Virus record (IMG/VR): IMGVR_UViG_3300028399_000009
Coordinates: 1 to 53,572 of that record
Source of the DNA: a virus
Reading direction: 5' to 3' (one strand)
Length of the DNA: 53,572 nt
A program made the translations under genes and the position numbers. The notes beneath the pieces were generated by a model. The model did no database searches and was not told the DNA's origin. It saw only the letters and a program-made list of their open reading frames with translations. Numbering within the stretch: position 1 is the stretch's first letter; each line of letters opens with the position of its first letter. This document shows positions 14,882 through 25,196 of the stretch, piece by piece.

Positions 14882-17800
14882 ACAAACTTTAGGAATCATA
14901 ATAAGAGGTGAAGTAAAAGGTATAAGACAGGCATCACAGCAGATATCAGCATTAGGAAGACAGATAGTAGATCTTGGTAAAAAAATAAACATACTTGCAA
15001 GATCCAGCAGTAGAATTAATGAACTAACAAAAAATATACAGAGAACAACATCATCAATTGAGGGTTTAAGAAGAAGGTTAAACTTACTTGCAAGAACAAA
15101 CAGAAGAGTTGTAAGAAGAATGCAGACATTAGAAAGGTCTTTTATTAGTCTTGAAAATAGAATGAATAAATTTGTTTCATCTTCAAAAAATTTAAAAATT
15201 TTTGCAAATAATATCAATAATGTTAACAGAAAATTAAATAATATGAGTAATGTAACGGAGAGAGCAGTAAGATCTAATAATAAACTGAAAGACAGTCAGA
15301 ATAAAACAACTAACAAACTGAGAGAATTTATAAGAGAACAAGAGAAAATGGAACTATCATTTGGCAGATTGTTCAGGATTGTATTCTTATATGTTCTTGC
15401 ATTTGAGGCTTTACATAAAGTAATAACATTAACAACAAGTGCAATTGAGACTATGATAGGTTATAACAAACAGATGGAAGATCTTACACTTGGCATTGCA
15501 ACCGTTCTCACCATGATAGGAGAAATCAGAGTAGGTGGAGAGGTTTTACAGGGTGTAGAAAAATTTAATACAGCATTAAAAATATCAGCTAATCTTATGG
15601 AGGATATCAGAGAAAAGAGTTTACAGGCATTTGTTCCTATGGAAACAGTTGCTCAAGTATTTCAGGCTATTGTTGGATTTGGTTTACAGGCAGGAGCATC
15701 ATTAAAGGATATGGTTGATCTCTCTATTAAATTTGCTATGGCTGTTCAGGCTTTACAACTACCTATGAATCAGGTTGTTCAGGAAGCAAGGGATTTACTT
15801 CAGGGTGGTATTCAACCTGCATCTTCAACTCTTGCTGTTATACTCGGTATAAATGATAGTTTAATTAAGAAGTGGAAAGAACAGGGTATATTAGTAGATG
15901 AATTAAAAAAGAGATTAAAAGATCTTGAAGGTGTTATGTCTGCCAAATTTGAAACTCTAAGTGGTAAAATATTTGCATTATCATATACACTAAGAAGAGC
16001 TTTTGGGGAGGGAGGATCAGCATTCTTTCTCACAGTTAAACTTATACTTGATGATATAATCCAGCAGTTATTTAATGTAGAAGAAATAGTAGATAGACTT
16101 GGAAATAAATTCTACAAAATAACACCTAAAAAAGAAACTGTTAATACCATAAAGAAAATGGGTGATTATCTTGCTGATGCTGTTATTAGTGCATATTCCT
16201 TTATAAAAACTCTTATAATTTGGTCTCGTCAAAATGAAGAATTTGTTAATTTAATGATAAAAATAATTACCATGTGGATAAAATTCAAAGTTATTTTATT
16301 TGTTGTAAAAACTATTCTGTTTAAAATTTATGATACAGGAAAAAAGATTGCTCTTCTTTATGCAATTATAAAATCACCTATGGGCAAACTCTTTATTTTT
16401 ATGAGAAAAGAACTTTTAAAACTATTTATTCTTTTACAATTTCTATTCCCAAAAATGTTTGATCGCTTAATTGCTGTTATGAAAATTGTTGCTGTGAATT
16501 GGGAAAAATTATTTAAGTTTCTGGGTAGGAGAGGTTTTGTTCTTCTTGCCATTATGGTAGGTTTATCAGGTGCTATTATAGGTGTATTCAGATGGATGGT
16601 TGATAAGCTAAAAACTATATTCTCTGACTTCTTTGAAGGGTGGTTAACAAATAAACTTAAGGCATGGAGAGATAAAATACAACAATCAGGTATTGTTGGT
16701 AAAGATAAACTTGTTGGCATACTTGATTGGTTAATTGGAAGTGTTAGTGAACCTCCTCCCAAACAAAAAACTTTTCTTGATTACATAATTGAGGGATATG
16801 AAGACAGCATAGGTAAAATAGGTAATCTTATAGATATGTTAGAAGAAAAAGCTAAAAAATTATTAAAAATATCATTTTCTCAGTTTAAAGGTGATTTTGG
16901 TAAAATGTGGGAAGATATAGAAAAGGAAATAAGAGAAAAACTACAAATAACTAAAGGAAAGGATGAAGATGTTGATGCTATTGTTGAATATAAAAATCAG
17001 GTTAAAGATCTTGATGAGGAAATTAACAATCTGAAAAAAGATCTTGTTGAAGTTCCAGAATTAATGTTAAAGTTTGCAAGTGGTAATATCTATATAGAAG
17101 AACAGATAGCACTGTGGGAGGATTATAAGCAGGCATTACAGAGCTGGCTGGAGACAGGACAATATACTGAGGATCAGTTAATTACAATAATAAGGGAAAT
17201 TGTTAATGCTAATGATAAGATAAGACAGCTTAATCAGGATTTAATAAGGAGGGATACATCATTTTTTATAAAACAAACAAGAGCAAGGGTTACTGATGTT
17301 CAGATACAGGAAAGAAGAGGACAGATTACACCTTTTGAAAGTTTGAGACAGCAGATAAACCTTTATTCTCAACTAAGAGATAGATTAATACAAATGCAGT
17401 CAACTGTTAAATCAGGATCAACTGAATGGATACTGTTAGAACAGAGGATAGCAGAAGTTAATGAAAAACTTGCTGAGGCTGAACAAAACATGATTAAGTT
17501 TACTGGCACTTTCTCTGAAGGATTTATCCAAGGTATGAAAAATCAAGTATGGGAAGTTATAAGTCTGTATAATCTTGGTGCTCAGTTTGCTCAACAATTA
17601 CTACAGGGTTTATATTCATTCTATTCTCAATTAATAGATGGAATATTAATGAGAAAAATCAGGAAATTTAAAGATGTGCTGGAAATTCTAAGAAATGTTA
17701 TAGCAAGAGTGGTAACAAGCATACTTGCTCAATTACTGACAATTATGACCATAAGAGCTGTTGCAGGTGCTATGGGTTATCCTTTACCTGTTTTCACTCT

Positions 17801-18083
17801 TGCTAAAGGTGGTATAGTAAAAGGTGGTCTGCAAACATTCCAGACAGGTGGAGTAGTAACAGAACCAACATTAGCATTAATAGGAGAAGGTAGAGATAAT
17901 GAGGCTGTTGTTCCTCTGCCTGATGGAAGACATATACCTGTTATGTTTACTAATGCTCAGGGTCAACAGGGTGAACAGGAAATAAATATTATTAATGTTC
18001 TGGATGAGAGTCTTATTGAACAATATTTGACAAGCAGGAAAGGTAGAAAGATAATAAGAAATGTAGTTGGTAGAGGAGGTTAA
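14868..18083 (+). CDS. Tail tape measure protein
   Basis: A 1071-residue protein that sets tail length and is ejected with DNA. The first ~160 residues are coiled-coil and Arg/Asn-rich; hydrophobic segments follow near residues 170-195, 465-490 and 550-580 (VLLAIMVGLSGAIIGVFRW). The C-terminus has the classic tape measure end: KGGIVKGGLQTFQTGGV, then TEPTLALIGEGRDNEAVVPL. At about 1.5 Angstrom per residue this suggests a tail around 150-160 nm. It is the longest gene of the window. Confidence 0.93.
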   Translation: MAEAKQTLGIIIRGEVKGIRQASQQISALGRQIVDLGKKINILARSSSRINELTKNIQRTTSSIEGLRRRLNLLARTNRRVVRRMQTLERSFISLENRMNKFVSSSKNLKIFANNINNVNRKLNNMSNVTERAVRSNNKLKDSQNKTTNKLREFIREQEKMELSFGRLFRIVFLYVLAFEALHKVITLTTSAIETMIGYNKQMEDLTLGIATVLTMIGEIRVGGEVLQGVEKFNTALKISANLMEDIREKSLQAFVPMETVAQVFQAIVGFGLQAGASLKDMVDLSIKFAMAVQALQLPMNQVVQEARDLLQGGIQPASSTLAVILGINDSLIKKWKEQGILVDELKKRLKDLEGVMSAKFETLSGKIFALSYTLRRAFGEGGSAFFLTVKLILDDIIQQLFNVEEIVDRLGNKFYKITPKKETVNTIKKMGDYLADAVISAYSFIKTLIIWSRQNEEFVNLMIKIITMWIKFKVILFVVKTILFKIYDTGKKIALLYAIIKSPMGKLFIFMRKELLKLFILLQFLFPKMFDRLIAVMKIVAVNWEKLFKFLGRRGFVLLAIMVGLSGAIIGVFRWMVDKLKTIFSDFFEGWLTNKLKAWRDKIQQSGIVGKDKLVGILDWLIGSVSEPPPKQKTFLDYIIEGYEDSIGKIGNLIDMLEEKAKKLLKISFSQFKGDFGKMWEDIEKEIREKLQITKGKDEDVDAIVEYKNQVKDLDEEINNLKKDLVEVPELMLKFASGNIYIEEQIALWEDYKQALQSWLETGQYTEDQLITIIREIVNANDKIRQLNQDLIRRDTSFFIKQTRARVTDVQIQERRGQITPFESLRQQINLYSQLRDRLIQMQSTVKSGSTEWILLEQRIAEVNEKLAEAEQNMIKFTGTFSEGFIQGMKNQVWEVISLYNLGAQFAQQLLQGLYSFYSQLIDGILMRKIRKFKDVLEILRNVIARVVTSILAQLLTIMTIRAVAGAMGYPLPVFTLAKGGIVKGGLQTFQTGGVVTEPTLALIGEGRDNEAVVPLPDGRHIPVMFTNAQGQQGEQEINIINVLDESLIEQYLTSRKGRKIIRNVVGRGG

Positions 18084-18085
18084 TA

Positions 18086-19189
18086 ATGGCATTTGAGAAA
18101 AGCACTGCTAATGGTTATCTTGATTTACTTGAAAGATTGAGGAAACATCTGACAAATACAAGCGATGGAGTATGGACAGCAAGCACAGCATACAACCTTG
18201 GTGATATTATTGAACCTACAACTGCAAATGGTTACAGGTATGAATGTGTAACAGCAGGGACATCAGGAACAACTGAACCAACTTGGACAACTAATATAGG
18301 TGATCAGATTGTTGATGGTGGGGTAACATGGCAGTGTATATCTTCCAAATTACCATCTGCACAGGTTTATATAGAGAAACTTAAAACTTATGATGATGTT
18401 AATAATGTTGATGGTGATCTTGTTCTGGAAGGTAAAGGTCTGGATGGAACTAAATCTTTTCATATAGCATTCAGAACTTTTAATGATAGTGTGAATAATA
18501 TATGGAACTGGAAACTGTATATGTTCAAAACCTATGATAGTAATGTAGATATAACAGGACAGATAGGTGTTAATTATTCTGCTCCTGTTTTCAGTTTATA
18601 TGATCAACAAATACCATACTGGATATTTTCATCTGGAGAAAGAGTTGTTTTAATAGCTAATGTTTCAACTTATTATATGAGCATGTATATAGGCAGATTT
18701 TATCCTTATTTACCTAATTATGATGAATGCTATCTCATAGGAGGTTCTTATTATCAGGATATAGCTTATAGTGATACCAATAATGCAGGATTTTTTACTT
18801 TTATGAGAAATAGTAATCTATCAAATACTTACTGTAAATTACCCAATGGTTCATGGGCTTATGGTTATGTTGATACTAATTATTCATGGCTTTTGGGTTC
18901 AGCTTATAATAAAGAAATTGCTTTTTATCCATATATGGATACAACTTATAATTTAACATTTAATAATAACCAATTTTTACATCCATTAATAATAATTGCT
19001 AAAACATATAACGGAAACATTAACCCAAATCACAGAGCACAATTAATTGGTGAATTAATAGATTGTTTTTATATTACTAATAGAAATGTTACATCTGAAG
19101 ATATAATTGTTATAGGAACTGATAACTATCATGTTTTTCAAGATGCTGATTATTCAGGTAAATATATAGCTGTTAAGGAGGTGTTATAA
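18086..19189 (+). CDS. Tail protein with carbohydrate-binding-type repeat
   Basis: A 367-residue protein directly after the tape measure. Residues ~30-90 form a small module (WTASTAYNLGDIIEPTTANG, YECVTAGTSGTTEPTW, DGGVTWQC) like the chitin-binding-type modules common in phage tail proteins. The C-terminal part (HRAQLIGELIDCFYIT, IIVIGTDNYHVF) is shared in pattern with the next gene. Both begin MAFE, so they are likely paralogues forming the distal tail. Confidence 0.65.
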   Translation: MAFEKSTANGYLDLLERLRKHLTNTSDGVWTASTAYNLGDIIEPTTANGYRYECVTAGTSGTTEPTWTTNIGDQIVDGGVTWQCISSKLPSAQVYIEKLKTYDDVNNVDGDLVLEGKGLDGTKSFHIAFRTFNDSVNNIWNWKLYMFKTYDSNVDITGQIGVNYSAPVFSLYDQQIPYWIFSSGERVVLIANVSTYYMSMYIGRFYPYLPNYDECYLIGGSYYQDIAYSDTNNAGFFTFMRNSNLSNTYCKLPNGSWAYGYVDTNYSWLLGSAYNKEIAFYPYMDTTYNLTFNNNQFLHPLIIIAKTYNGNINPNHRAQLIGELIDCFYITNRNVTSEDIIVIGTDNYHVFQDADYSGKYIAVKEVL

Positions 19190-19190
19190 G

Positions 19191-20213
19191 ATGGCATTTG
19201 AGAATGGTTTAGCTGTATCTAAAAGTGATTTTATGAATAAATTTATGAATTTTATAACCAATCTTGGAACAGGATCTCCCTTTCAAACTGTTTATAATAG
19301 TGCTGATGGTGTTAACAAAATGATAATATTCTCCTATACTGATCCTTCTAACAATCAAACAGTTTATTTTAGCTGGCAGATTTTTGAAGATAATACTGAT
19401 CCTGAATTGCAAACATTTCTGGCTCATAATGTTGGTTATGGTTATGATACAACTTTGGATATTTTCAATCAACCTAATTCAGCTTATCAATATGGTGGAA
19501 TATATACAGATAATATAGGAGACACATATGTAGCAAAAATAAGTTTACCTGTTAATCAGCAATTTGAATACTGGTTTTTTAGTGATAATGCTAATTATAT
19601 TTATGCTGTCTGTAAAATTGATGGTTTGTATTATCAACATCTTGGATTAGGAAAATTAATTAGTATTGATAGTTATAATCCCATTTATTTTACATGTGGT
19701 AATATACATCCTGCGTATAAGTATGATACCTCTTATACAACGAATTATGATTTTAATGGTAATCTAATTGTAACAATTGGAAATATGAATTCAGGATGGT
19801 TTATGGAATATGATGGTATTAACTATAATTTTGGAACTATGAATTGTGAAAGAAATTTAGGAACAAATCCTTATGACTCTGATATATTAAATACTCATTT
19901 TGGTCTGTATTTTGAAGATACAACTGTTCAAATTGATACCAATATACCATTTAAATTCTGGATTGATATGGTTTTTTATCCTTTTGGTGTATATGTGCCT
20001 GTTTTTATTTCACCTGTTTTTTATAGAGTAAAAGATAATTTCCCTCCTGTTGGATATGCTAAAGATATTTATGCAACCTCAATAGATGGAATACAACCTG
20101 ATACTCAAATAACAATTGGTGCTGATACATATATTTTATTTCCTCATTATTCTGCCAATCTTGATAATTATTATTTAACAAATGTTGGGATTGCAATAAA
20201 AAAGATTATTTAG
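19191..20213 (+). CDS. Distal tail protein, paralogue of preceding gene
   Basis: 340 residues, Tyr/Asn-rich and beta-rich. The N-terminus (MAFENGLAVSKSDFMNKFMNF) and C-terminus (IQPDTQITIGADTYILFPHY) match the layout of the 18086 protein, without the small binding module. The pair looks like a duplication that diverged. Start is fixed by AAGGAGGTGTTATAAG upstream of ATG. Structural role is inferred. Confidence 0.6.
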   Translation: MAFENGLAVSKSDFMNKFMNFITNLGTGSPFQTVYNSADGVNKMIIFSYTDPSNNQTVYFSWQIFEDNTDPELQTFLAHNVGYGYDTTLDIFNQPNSAYQYGGIYTDNIGDTYVAKISLPVNQQFEYWFFSDNANYIYAVCKIDGLYYQHLGLGKLISIDSYNPIYFTCGNIHPAYKYDTSYTTNYDFNGNLIVTIGNMNSGWFMEYDGINYNFGTMNCERNLGTNPYDSDILNTHFGLYFEDTTVQIDTNIPFKFWIDMVFYPFGVYVPVFISPVFYRVKDNFPPVGYAKDIYATSIDGIQPDTQITIGADTYILFPHYSANLDNYYLTNVGIAIKKII

Positions 20214-20226
20214 TTAAATTAATAAT

Positions 20227-21288
20227 ATGGCTACAATTGGTGGTTATTACTATGATTATGTATTTGAGACTATTAACTTAACATCTTATCAAACAGGTTA
20301 TTATCTAAATGATAGTAAAATACAATCTCAACATTTATCAGGCAGTATCCAGAATATATCACCTCCTTATTCAACATCTTCAGCCTATAAAACTATTAAT
20401 GGGGTAAAACTAAATTATCAAACTTCAAATATAATTTTTAATAAACTACTTTTACAACCATCAAAAATAAATGCTGATCTGATAGTTTCTACACAACAGC
20501 ACACAATAACATTCTGGAATACACATTTTGATGACAGCAGATTAGACAGTGAAAGCCTGTTAGATATTGATAATGTTTATACAAATATAACCTATCCTTA
20601 CACTCTTAAATATTTTGACAGTCTGAATGCAACACTATACATATCTGAAGAAGGTAATCCTAATCTAAGTGGCTATATAGTTTTTAATGGTTTACACATA
20701 TCTTCAAATACAATATACACATTAAAAACATATATAACAGGTCAGAGAGCAATACCATTTACATTTAATAATAAACTTCTACAACCATTAACAGGCTATA
20801 AAGAAAAATATTTGTTTATGACACAGGTTTTCACTTCTGTATCAGGTTTGGAGAAGAGACAGATAACACTACAAACACCCAGAATGGAATGGGAATATGA
20901 ACTGAAAGAAAGTAAGGATAAAGCTAAAAAATTACTGATTTATTTGAATTATTTACAAACAAAAATAATCCTGCACCCTATATGGTCTTCAAAATCAACA
21001 TTAACTCAACCAACCTCAACAACATCAAATATAATCTATCTTGATACTACAAACAGAGATTTTTATGTTAATGGTTATGTAATTATCTGTGATAATGTGA
21101 ATGTTGATGCCCTGAAGATAACAGCTGTTTATTCTGATAGTATTGAACTTGATAGAGCACCTCTGTATGTTTTCTCTGAAGGAACTCCTGTTATACCATC
21201 AAAAGTTGCAATACTTGAAAAAGAGGTAGATATTGATGAAGAGCCTGACAGTATAATAACAATTAAATTAAATGTTAGGGAGTATTAA
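20227..21288 (+). CDS. Tail tip/baseplate protein
   Basis: 353 residues. The middle (KYLFMTQVFTSVSGLEKRQ, then LQTPRMEWEYEL) carries the pattern of phage proteins that start with a shared tail module ending SGLExRxxL...PR; these occur just upstream of BR0599-like tail tip genes. The next gene seems to share the same theme (RYLFDRSKQILEFEY). The ATG has only a weak ribosome binding site. Likely part of the tail tip complex that contacts the tape measure. Confidence 0.6.
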   Translation: MATIGGYYYDYVFETINLTSYQTGYYLNDSKIQSQHLSGSIQNISPPYSTSSAYKTINGVKLNYQTSNIIFNKLLLQPSKINADLIVSTQQHTITFWNTHFDDSRLDSESLLDIDNVYTNITYPYTLKYFDSLNATLYISEEGNPNLSGYIVFNGLHISSNTIYTLKTYITGQRAIPFTFNNKLLQPLTGYKEKYLFMTQVFTSVSGLEKRQITLQTPRMEWEYELKESKDKAKKLLIYLNYLQTKIILHPIWSSKSTLTQPTSTTSNIIYLDTTNRDFYVNGYVIICDNVNVDALKITAVYSDSIELDRAPLYVFSEGTPVIPSKVAILEKEVDIDEEPDSIITIKLNVREY

Positions 21289-21291
21289 GAA

Positions 21292-21879
21292 ATGGCATTA
21301 TATAAGAATTATTATGTTTTTCCTTATGAGCTGAAACCTATTTATCCAGCAACATATAATCTTTCAACAAATTATGTTTTACTTGGTAGAGACTGGCAGA
21401 AAAGAAGAAGATATTTGTTTGACAGATCTAAACAAATTCTGGAGTTTGAGTATGTATTTACAAATCTGCAGGATATCTGGGGATTAAAACAGTTTTTCTA
21501 TGATAGGAAAGGAAGATATGAACCCTTCTGGCTGAGAGGATATAAAACTCAAACACAGACAACAACCTCAGCAACAGCAACATCTACAAACATAACAGTT
21601 GTTTATAATTATGAAGATTATTATGTTGATAATTATGTTCTTCATATATACATACCATCAATTGATTTTTATGCAAAGGTTATAAGCTATACTAAAGGTG
21701 TGAATGATATAACATTAGGTCTGGATACTGCTTTGCCTGTTGATCTACCTGCTAATAGTGATATTGAGTATGTATATTTTGTTAGATTTGAAAGTGATAC
21801 CCTTGAGCTGGAATTCAGAAGATTGTGGGTTGCAGAAGGAAAGCTGTCATTTAAGTGGTTAGTGGAGGAAAGTCCATGA
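21292..21879 (+). CDS. Tail tip protein with FYDRKGRYEPFW motif
   Basis: A 195-residue protein with FEYVFTNLQDIWGLKQFFYDRKGRYEPFWLRGY, the hallmark of a family of small minor tail proteins found just upstream of BR0599/gpL-like genes. The rest is beta-rich. It ends 4 nt into the next gene (ATGA overlap), so the two are coupled. Confidence 0.65.
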   Translation: MALYKNYYVFPYELKPIYPATYNLSTNYVLLGRDWQKRRRYLFDRSKQILEFEYVFTNLQDIWGLKQFFYDRKGRYEPFWLRGYKTQTQTTTSATATSTNITVVYNYEDYYVDNYVLHIYIPSIDFYAKVISYTKGVNDITLGLDTALPVDLPANSDIEYVYFVRFESDTLELEFRRLWVAEGKLSFKWLVEESP

Positions 21880-22619
21880 GAGTGGAATTGTTTAAATTTA
21901 CAAGCAACTTGAATAACTGGCTGTATAATAATGGGACAACAAATATAACATTTGGAGGAGAAGTTTATGAAGGTATAGCTATTGAGAGAAGTGAAATAGA
22001 GGTGCAGGTTGATAAAGCAGAACTGACTATAAAAATGCCTTATGATAAACCACCTGCAAACCTTTTTAAATCCATTTACCCTTTTAACCTGAATATACAG
22101 ATTATTGACTATGAAAGTGGTATAACAATCTGGGTTGGTAAAGTTCTATCATGTTCTATTAATCTTGACAAAGGTGAAGCAGAGTTAAAATGTATAACAT
22201 CACAAATCCTGTTTGAGAATAATATTCCCAACAGAACTTACTCTATACCCTGTTCATGGGATCTCTATTCTCCTGAATGTGGTGTATTATCATCAAATTA
22301 TGTATTAACCCTGAATGTTGATGAACTTACAGTATCAGGAACACAAATATCTCATCCCTCAATAGGTAATTATGCTGATGGATGGTTCACTATGGGTTAT
22401 GTTGAATTACAATTTGAATACAATTTTATAACCAAACATGTAGGAGATACCATAACCATACTTTATCCCTTACAAACCCTTGATGAGAATAACATTATAA
22501 AAATCTATGCTGGCTGTGATAAAAAATTATCAACATGTAAAAATAAATTCAATAATTCTCCCAATTTTGGTGGTTTTCCTTTTATACCCAAAACTAATTT
22601 TTATACGGAGGGTTGGTAA
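21876..22619 (+). CDS. BR0599/gpL-like tail tip protein
   Basis: A 247-residue protein. The family marks are IPCSWDLYSPECGV, later IKIYAGCDKKLSTC, and the close NNSPNFGGFPFIP: four Cys in the arrangement used by lambda gpL-like proteins to bind an Fe-S cluster, plus the NFGGFPxIP end. ATG 21876 is chosen because GGAGG lies 7 nt upstream. The protein should sit at the tail tip between the tube and the J-like protein that follows. Confidence 0.82.
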   Translation: MRVELFKFTSNLNNWLYNNGTTNITFGGEVYEGIAIERSEIEVQVDKAELTIKMPYDKPPANLFKSIYPFNLNIQIIDYESGITIWVGKVLSCSINLDKGEAELKCITSQILFENNIPNRTYSIPCSWDLYSPECGVLSSNYVLTLNVDELTVSGTQISHPSIGNYADGWFTMGYVELQFEYNFITKHVGDTITILYPLQTLDENNIIKIYAGCDKKLSTCKNKFNNSPNFGGFPFIPKTNFYTEGW

Positions 22620-22621
22620 AT

Positions 22622-24949
22622 ATGGCATGGGGATGGATAGCACTTGCAGTTCTAACAATAGCAACATTAGTTATAACATATCTTTTATTACCCAAACCTG
22701 AAGATGAAGGCATGCAGAGACCCTCCACAAGAGAATTTGATTTTCCAAGTAATGATAGTGCAAGAGTAATAGGAGAAGTGTTTGGAAGTGTTCTGGTTTA
22801 TGGAAATTATATTTATGGTGGGAATGTCAGAAATGAACCCATAGAATATGATCCCGGTAAAAATCAGGATGAACAAATAGTTGGATGGAGCTGGCATGCT
22901 ACATTTGCAATAGCTCTGGCACACAAGATAGATAGATATGTTTACTACTATTTTGATGATAAAATTCTTGTAGATCTCAACATAACAACAAGTGGAACTA
23001 TGAAAAGTGTAATAACAGGCAGACAGGCTGATACATATGGTTCAGGAAAGAGAAATGGATGGTTAACATTCTACCTTGGTGATCAAACTTCTCCTGATCC
23101 TGTATTACAGAATAGAACAGGTGAAGATATTATTTATAAAAATATTGCCTATGTTGTTTTTGATGATGTCTTTGTAGGTGATAATGTCAGATCTACTCCC
23201 AAATATGGTTTTGTAGTGGAAAAAACAAGTCATGTTTCCTCAACCTATTTAAATCCTACTTATGCAAAAATATTTAATGGTATCTCTTATGATATAAACC
23301 CTGCTCATGCCATCTTTTATATCCTTTATGATATGTTGAAAATACCTATTAATATGATTGATGTTAACAGTTTTGATAGTGCATCTCAAACACTTTATAA
23401 TGAAGGTTTAGGTATTTCATTCATCATGGAAGGATCAAAATCTGCTAAGGAATGGATAAAAGAGATACTCAGACATATAGATGGTCTGCTGTTTTTTGAT
23501 GTTGAGACAGGTAAATATACATTAAAACTGATCAGAGATGGTGATCCTGTTGTCAGCACTTTTACTGATGATGATGTTAAAGATGTTCAGTTCTCAAGAC
23601 AGTCAGTTGAAGATTTATATTCCCAGATCATAGTTGAATATACAGATCTTGAAGGTAAAACTTTTGGTAGATCAGCAATAAAAACATGGATACCTTCTGT
23701 CAGGAAAATACTTGGTTTTGAAAGGTCTAATTCATTTTCATTCATGATGATAACCAATAAAAGTAATGCTAATAAAATACTGAAAAGATTAGTTAGAAAA
23801 ATGGCTTATCCTCTTGCAACATTAAAAATGAAAATACCCATAACAACCTCTCTTAAACTTGGTGATCTTATACAATTCTCATCAAATAGACTTGGTATAA
23901 ACAACATGGTCTTTAGGGTTATGAATATTGGTTATGATGAAGAGTATAAAAATTATATTGAGATTGAATGTGTTGAGGATATTTTCTCTATTGCTGATAT
24001 AGATGTAGTTGTTGAGGATACAGGTTTGGCATTACCACCTTCAACTGATACAGGTGTTATTAATAATGTTAAAATAATTGACAGCTATCAGGAGGTTAAT
24101 AAAAACCCATCATTTATAGCTTTATATACTGATCCTACTGGATATGCTTATGGTGTAAAAGTTTATGTTAATGGAGATTTAAAGAAGATATTACCTGTGA
24201 ATATTTATGCTCTGGGAACATTAGTTAATGATATTCCTTCTTATAATAGACCCGTTGACAGACAGACACAGATAATTGTCCAAAATGTGCAGGATATAAG
24301 AGGTGTAGCATTAACAGAACAAGCATGGCAGAAACTTGCTAACTCCATGCTGATAGATAATGAGATTATTGTTTTTAAAAATTGTCAGGATAATAATGAT
24401 GGAACATTTACAATAAGCAATCTTATAAGGGGAATACATGATACACAGATAACTTCTCATACTGCCAATACTGATGTGTGGTTTCTGTATATAAATTTAT
24501 CAGATCTTTACACAATCCAGATAACACCTACTAATACAACCTTAACTGTTGATCTTATACCTTTTAATGATTTTACAGATGGAACAGCAACAACAGTAAA
24601 TTATACTTATCAGTATAGACCTCAGAAGCCTTATCCTCCTTCAAATATAAAAGCAAGTGTAAGTGGTAGTGATACAACATTCACAATAGTTCCCTGTGTG
24701 AGACAGAAAGGTGCTGTTTACAGGAATGCTGATAGTATTGTTGCAGGTGAAGATGAGGGGGTTATGGAAGGAGTTATACAGGCTTCACCTGATAACTGGC
24801 AGACTGTTTTCACCCTTGACAGCAGTTATATACAATCTAACACAGGAAGACTTGTCTGGACAGCTTTGGGATATGGTGCTAATACTACATGGAGATTCAG
24901 AACATTAGCTAATGGTATGTATTCAGATGAGGTGATAGTGAATGTCTGA
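22622..24949 (+). CDS. J-like tail tip / host specificity protein
   Basis: A 775-residue central tail tip protein. The N-terminal hydrophobic segment (WIALAVLTIATLVITYLLL) is followed by a domain like the phage tail tip J core (SARVIGEVFGSVLVYGNYIYGG, HATFAIALAHKIDRYVYYYF, then AKEWIKEILRHIDGLLFFD and LKLGDLIQFSS). Fibronectin-like repeats may form the end. ATG 22622 is chosen, with GGAGGG 10 nt upstream. The last 8 nt overlap the acyl carrier protein gene, linking their translation. Confidence 0.82.
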   Translation: MAWGWIALAVLTIATLVITYLLLPKPEDEGMQRPSTREFDFPSNDSARVIGEVFGSVLVYGNYIYGGNVRNEPIEYDPGKNQDEQIVGWSWHATFAIALAHKIDRYVYYYFDDKILVDLNITTSGTMKSVITGRQADTYGSGKRNGWLTFYLGDQTSPDPVLQNRTGEDIIYKNIAYVVFDDVFVGDNVRSTPKYGFVVEKTSHVSSTYLNPTYAKIFNGISYDINPAHAIFYILYDMLKIPINMIDVNSFDSASQTLYNEGLGISFIMEGSKSAKEWIKEILRHIDGLLFFDVETGKYTLKLIRDGDPVVSTFTDDDVKDVQFSRQSVEDLYSQIIVEYTDLEGKTFGRSAIKTWIPSVRKILGFERSNSFSFMMITNKSNANKILKRLVRKMAYPLATLKMKIPITTSLKLGDLIQFSSNRLGINNMVFRVMNIGYDEEYKNYIEIECVEDIFSIADIDVVVEDTGLALPPSTDTGVINNVKIIDSYQEVNKNPSFIALYTDPTGYAYGVKVYVNGDLKKILPVNIYALGTLVNDIPSYNRPVDRQTQIIVQNVQDIRGVALTEQAWQKLANSMLIDNEIIVFKNCQDNNDGTFTISNLIRGIHDTQITSHTANTDVWFLYINLSDLYTIQITPTNTTLTVDLIPFNDFTDGTATTVNYTYQYRPQKPYPPSNIKASVSGSDTTFTIVPCVRQKGAVYRNADSIVAGEDEGVMEGVIQASPDNWQTVFTLDSSYIQSNTGRLVWTALGYGANTTWRFRTLANGMYSDEVIVNV

Positions 24950-25196
24950 TGTTATTAGAGAAGAGTTAATAAACCTGTTAGCTAACTACTGTGGTGTAAA
25001 TAAAAATGCTATAACATCATCAATAATATTAAAAAGTTTGGGTATAGATAGTCTGGCAGGTATTGAACTTGTTATGCTTATTGAGGATATTTTTAACATA
25101 AAATTAAATAATTATTATCTGAAACTTGATATGACCTTTGAAGATTTATATTTATTAATAAGTGAGGAGGTAAAGAAGAATGGCACTATTACCTAA
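24942..25196 (+). CDS. Acyl carrier protein
   Basis: An 84-residue protein with the full acyl carrier signature: LGIDSLAGIELVMLIEDIFNI. Ser37 in DSL is the expected phosphopantetheine attachment site, and the helical length and acidic helix II match AcpP (Ser36 in E. coli). It has a GAGGTGA ribosome binding site, overlaps the J-like gene by 8 nt and the next fibre gene by 17 nt, so it is a fixed part of the late operon. No acyltransferase or phosphopantetheinyl transferase is evident nearby; it would need host AcpS. Possible roles are acylation of a tail protein or interference with host lipid synthesis; both are inference. Confidence 0.9.
   Translation: MSDVIREELINLLANYCGVNKNAITSSIILKSLGIDSLAGIELVMLIEDIFNIKLNNYYLKLDMTFEDLYLLISEEVKKNGTIT

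Noticed and set aside
16358-16762. Minus-strand frames over the tape measure
   Set aside because: No ribosome binding site and no family resemblance; tape measure motifs on the plus strand are clear.
22507-22701. Plus-strand frame across the junction of gpL-like and J-like genes
   Set aside because: Overlaps both confirmed genes in another frame and has no ribosome binding site.
24711-24908. 65-codon frame within the J-like gene
   Set aside because: Internal out-of-frame stretch without its own start signal.
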